From Sinorhizobium sp. (lineage in GTDB: Bacteria > Pseudomonadota > Alphaproteobacteria > Rhizobiales > Rhizobiaceae): 6,988 bases of DNA. Numbering within the stretch: the stretch's first letter is position 1; every line of letters starts with the position of its first letter. A program made the position numbers and the translations under genes. The stretch is taken from assembly GCA_031178305.1 (NCBI GenBank), contig JAPSJG010000200.1, positions 1-6,988 of the forward strand, given 5' to 3'. The notes below the pieces were generated by a model, which saw only the letters and a program-made list of their open reading frames with translations, did no database searches and was not told where the DNA came from. This document shows, piece by piece, positions 6,290 to 6,988 of this stretch.

Positions 6290-6318
6290 CTTGACTCCAG
6301 ATTTGGAACTATGTCAAC
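6290..6318. promoter_or_regulatory. Divergent -35-like inverted repeat in the regulator/synthetase spacer
   Basis: CTTGAC on the plus strand (6290-6295) and GTTGACA on the minus strand (6318-6312) face each other, so TTGAC at 6291-6295 and GTCAA at 6313-6317 form an inverted repeat with half-sites 22 bases (about two helical turns) apart. Each resembles a -35 box, but neither has a good -10 at 16-18 bases. It may be a promoter element for the minus-strand regulator or a spaced dyad for a DNA-binding protein. This is weak evidence. Confidence 0.3.
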
Positions 6319-6327
6319 TTTCAGAAA

Positions 6328-6339
6328 TTGTGATCACAA
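6328..6339. promoter_or_regulatory. Perfect palindromic operator candidate before the glutamine synthetase-like gene
   Basis: TTGTGATCACAA is a perfect 12-base palindrome ending 15 bases before the synthetase ATG. It is AT-rich and contains GT...AC half-sites typical of GntR-family operators. It falls in the spacer of a possible promoter, TTCAGA (6320-6325) and TAGATT (6343-6348), 17 bases apart. Binding here by the divergent FCD regulator would repress the synthetase gene; the pairing is inferred from position. Confidence 0.55.
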
Positions 6340-6354
6340 AAGTAGATTTGCGAT

Positions 6355-6988
6355 ATGTCTTTCGATGCAGATGAACCGAGCGCGTTGAAGGCCTGGCTGG
6401 AGCAGAACGGCCCGATCGAGAGCATCCAGGCGGTAATCTGTGATCTGAACGGTATCATGCGCGGCAAGCGGGTTCCGGTGGAACAGGCTTCGAAGGTGCT
6501 CGGAGGCGGCATTCGCATGCCGCTGTCGATCGTCGGCGTCGACGTCTGGGGCGAAGACATCATCGGCAGCGAGCAGGTTTTCGCGACCGGCGACCGCGAT
6601 GGGCTTTGCGGCGTCACCGGGCGAGGAGCACTGCCGGTCAACTGGACCTCCCGGCCGAGCGCGTTGGTGCCGCTCTGGCTCTTTGTCGAGGAGGGCAAGC
6701 CCTTTCTCGCCGATCCGCGACAAGCGCTTGCGGCCATCATTCGCGAATATCGTGAACTGGGGCTGCGGCCGGTCGTCGCGACCGAGCTCGAGTTTTACCT
6801 CATTGATCCGGAGCCCGACAGCGCGGTGCCGCCGATCTCGCCCTATACCGGCAAGCGGCTCGACTCCGACGCGATCCTTTTGATCGACGAGCTCGACGAT
6901 TTCGGGGAGTTCTTCTCCGACGTCTACAAGGAATGCGCTCGCCAGAACGTGCCGGCCGATGCGGCAATAGCGGAGAACGGCATCGGGC
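6355..6988 (+). CDS. Glutamine synthetase-family ligase, gamma-glutamylputrescine synthetase (PuuA-like), 5' part only
   Basis: The first 211 codons are present; the gene runs off the window (family members are about 450 residues). Visible features are DLNGIMRGKRVP at 30-41, GIRMPLSIVGVDVWGED at 52-68 (beta-grasp N-domain), ATELEFYL at 142-149 with metal/ATP-site glutamates E144 and E146, and AIAENGIG at 204-211 entering the next active-site strand (E207). The DLNG-RGKRVP pattern and absence of the DGSSIAGW block of housekeeping GlnA place it with the PuuA/GlnT-like branch, which joins glutamate to an amine in ATP-dependent fashion, often in polyamine or monoamine catabolism. The frame is closed upstream by TAG at 6343-6345, making ATG 6355 the only early start; no Shine-Dalgarno is visible. 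The amine substrate is unknown. Confidence 0.9.
   Translation, partial: MSFDADEPSALKAWLEQNGPIESIQAVICDLNGIMRGKRVPVEQASKVLGGGIRMPLSIVGVDVWGEDIIGSEQVFATGDRDGLCGVTGRGALPVNWTSRPSALVPLWLFVEEGKPFLADPRQALAAIIREYRELGLRPVVATELEFYLIDPEPDSAVPPISPYTGKRLDSDAILLIDELDDFGEFFSDVYKECARQNVPADAAIAENGIG

Noticed and set aside
6328..6339. Reading TTGTGATCACAA as a CRP/FNR-type site
   Set aside because: CRP sites have TGTGA and TCACA separated by six bases. Here the halves abut, so a GntR-type operator is a better fit.
5507..6388. Plus-strand open frame across the second regulator into the synthetase start
   Set aside because: It is antisense to a clear GntR/FCD gene and overlaps the supported synthetase gene and the regulatory spacer; no domain is visible.

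Overview
The window looks like accessory-replicon or chromosomal DNA of a GC-rich alphaproteobacterium of the Rhizobiales, most likely Sinorhizobium/Ensifer or a close relative. This rests on the strong GC third-position bias, the density of GntR/FCD regulators and CUT1 ABC transporters, CTTGAC-type -35 boxes, and a long intergenic palindromic element of the kind known from rhizobia. The genus is inferred, not proven.

Left edge (1-230) is non-coding. It holds two nested inverted repeats: a smaller one at 15-69 and a roughly 100-base three-tier palindrome at 100-200. The minus strand from 5316 down to 231 is one catabolic or uptake locus, read right to left. It starts with a FadR-type GntR/FCD regulator with its own promoter and probable auto-operator. 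A cystathionine beta-lyase-like PLP enzyme follows, whose ATG overlaps the regulator's stop (ATGA). After a 94-base gap carrying a 17-base palindrome come a family-1 (CUT1) periplasmic binding protein and two permeases. A GC-rich hairpin separates the binding protein from the first permease, and the permeases are packed end to end. No ATPase is present, so it must lie outside the window or be shared with another system.

The right part (5546-6988) is a separate divergent unit. A second GntR/FCD regulator (minus) faces a glutamine synthetase-family gene of the gamma-glutamylputrescine synthetase (PuuA-like) type (plus), which is cut by the window end. Their 116-base spacer contains a perfect 12-base palindrome just before the synthetase ATG, a good candidate operator. 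The synthetase has no visible Shine-Dalgarno sequence and may be leaderless.

Taken together, the left operon probably imports an unknown solute, sugar-like by transporter class, and cleaves a beta-substituted amino acid under FCD-regulator control. The right unit probably starts an amine or polyamine gamma-glutamylation pathway. I see no CRISPR array, tRNA, rRNA, insertion sequence or phage gene, and no clear new multi-gene system. The most unusual feature is a MetC-like lyase joined to a CUT1 transporter.
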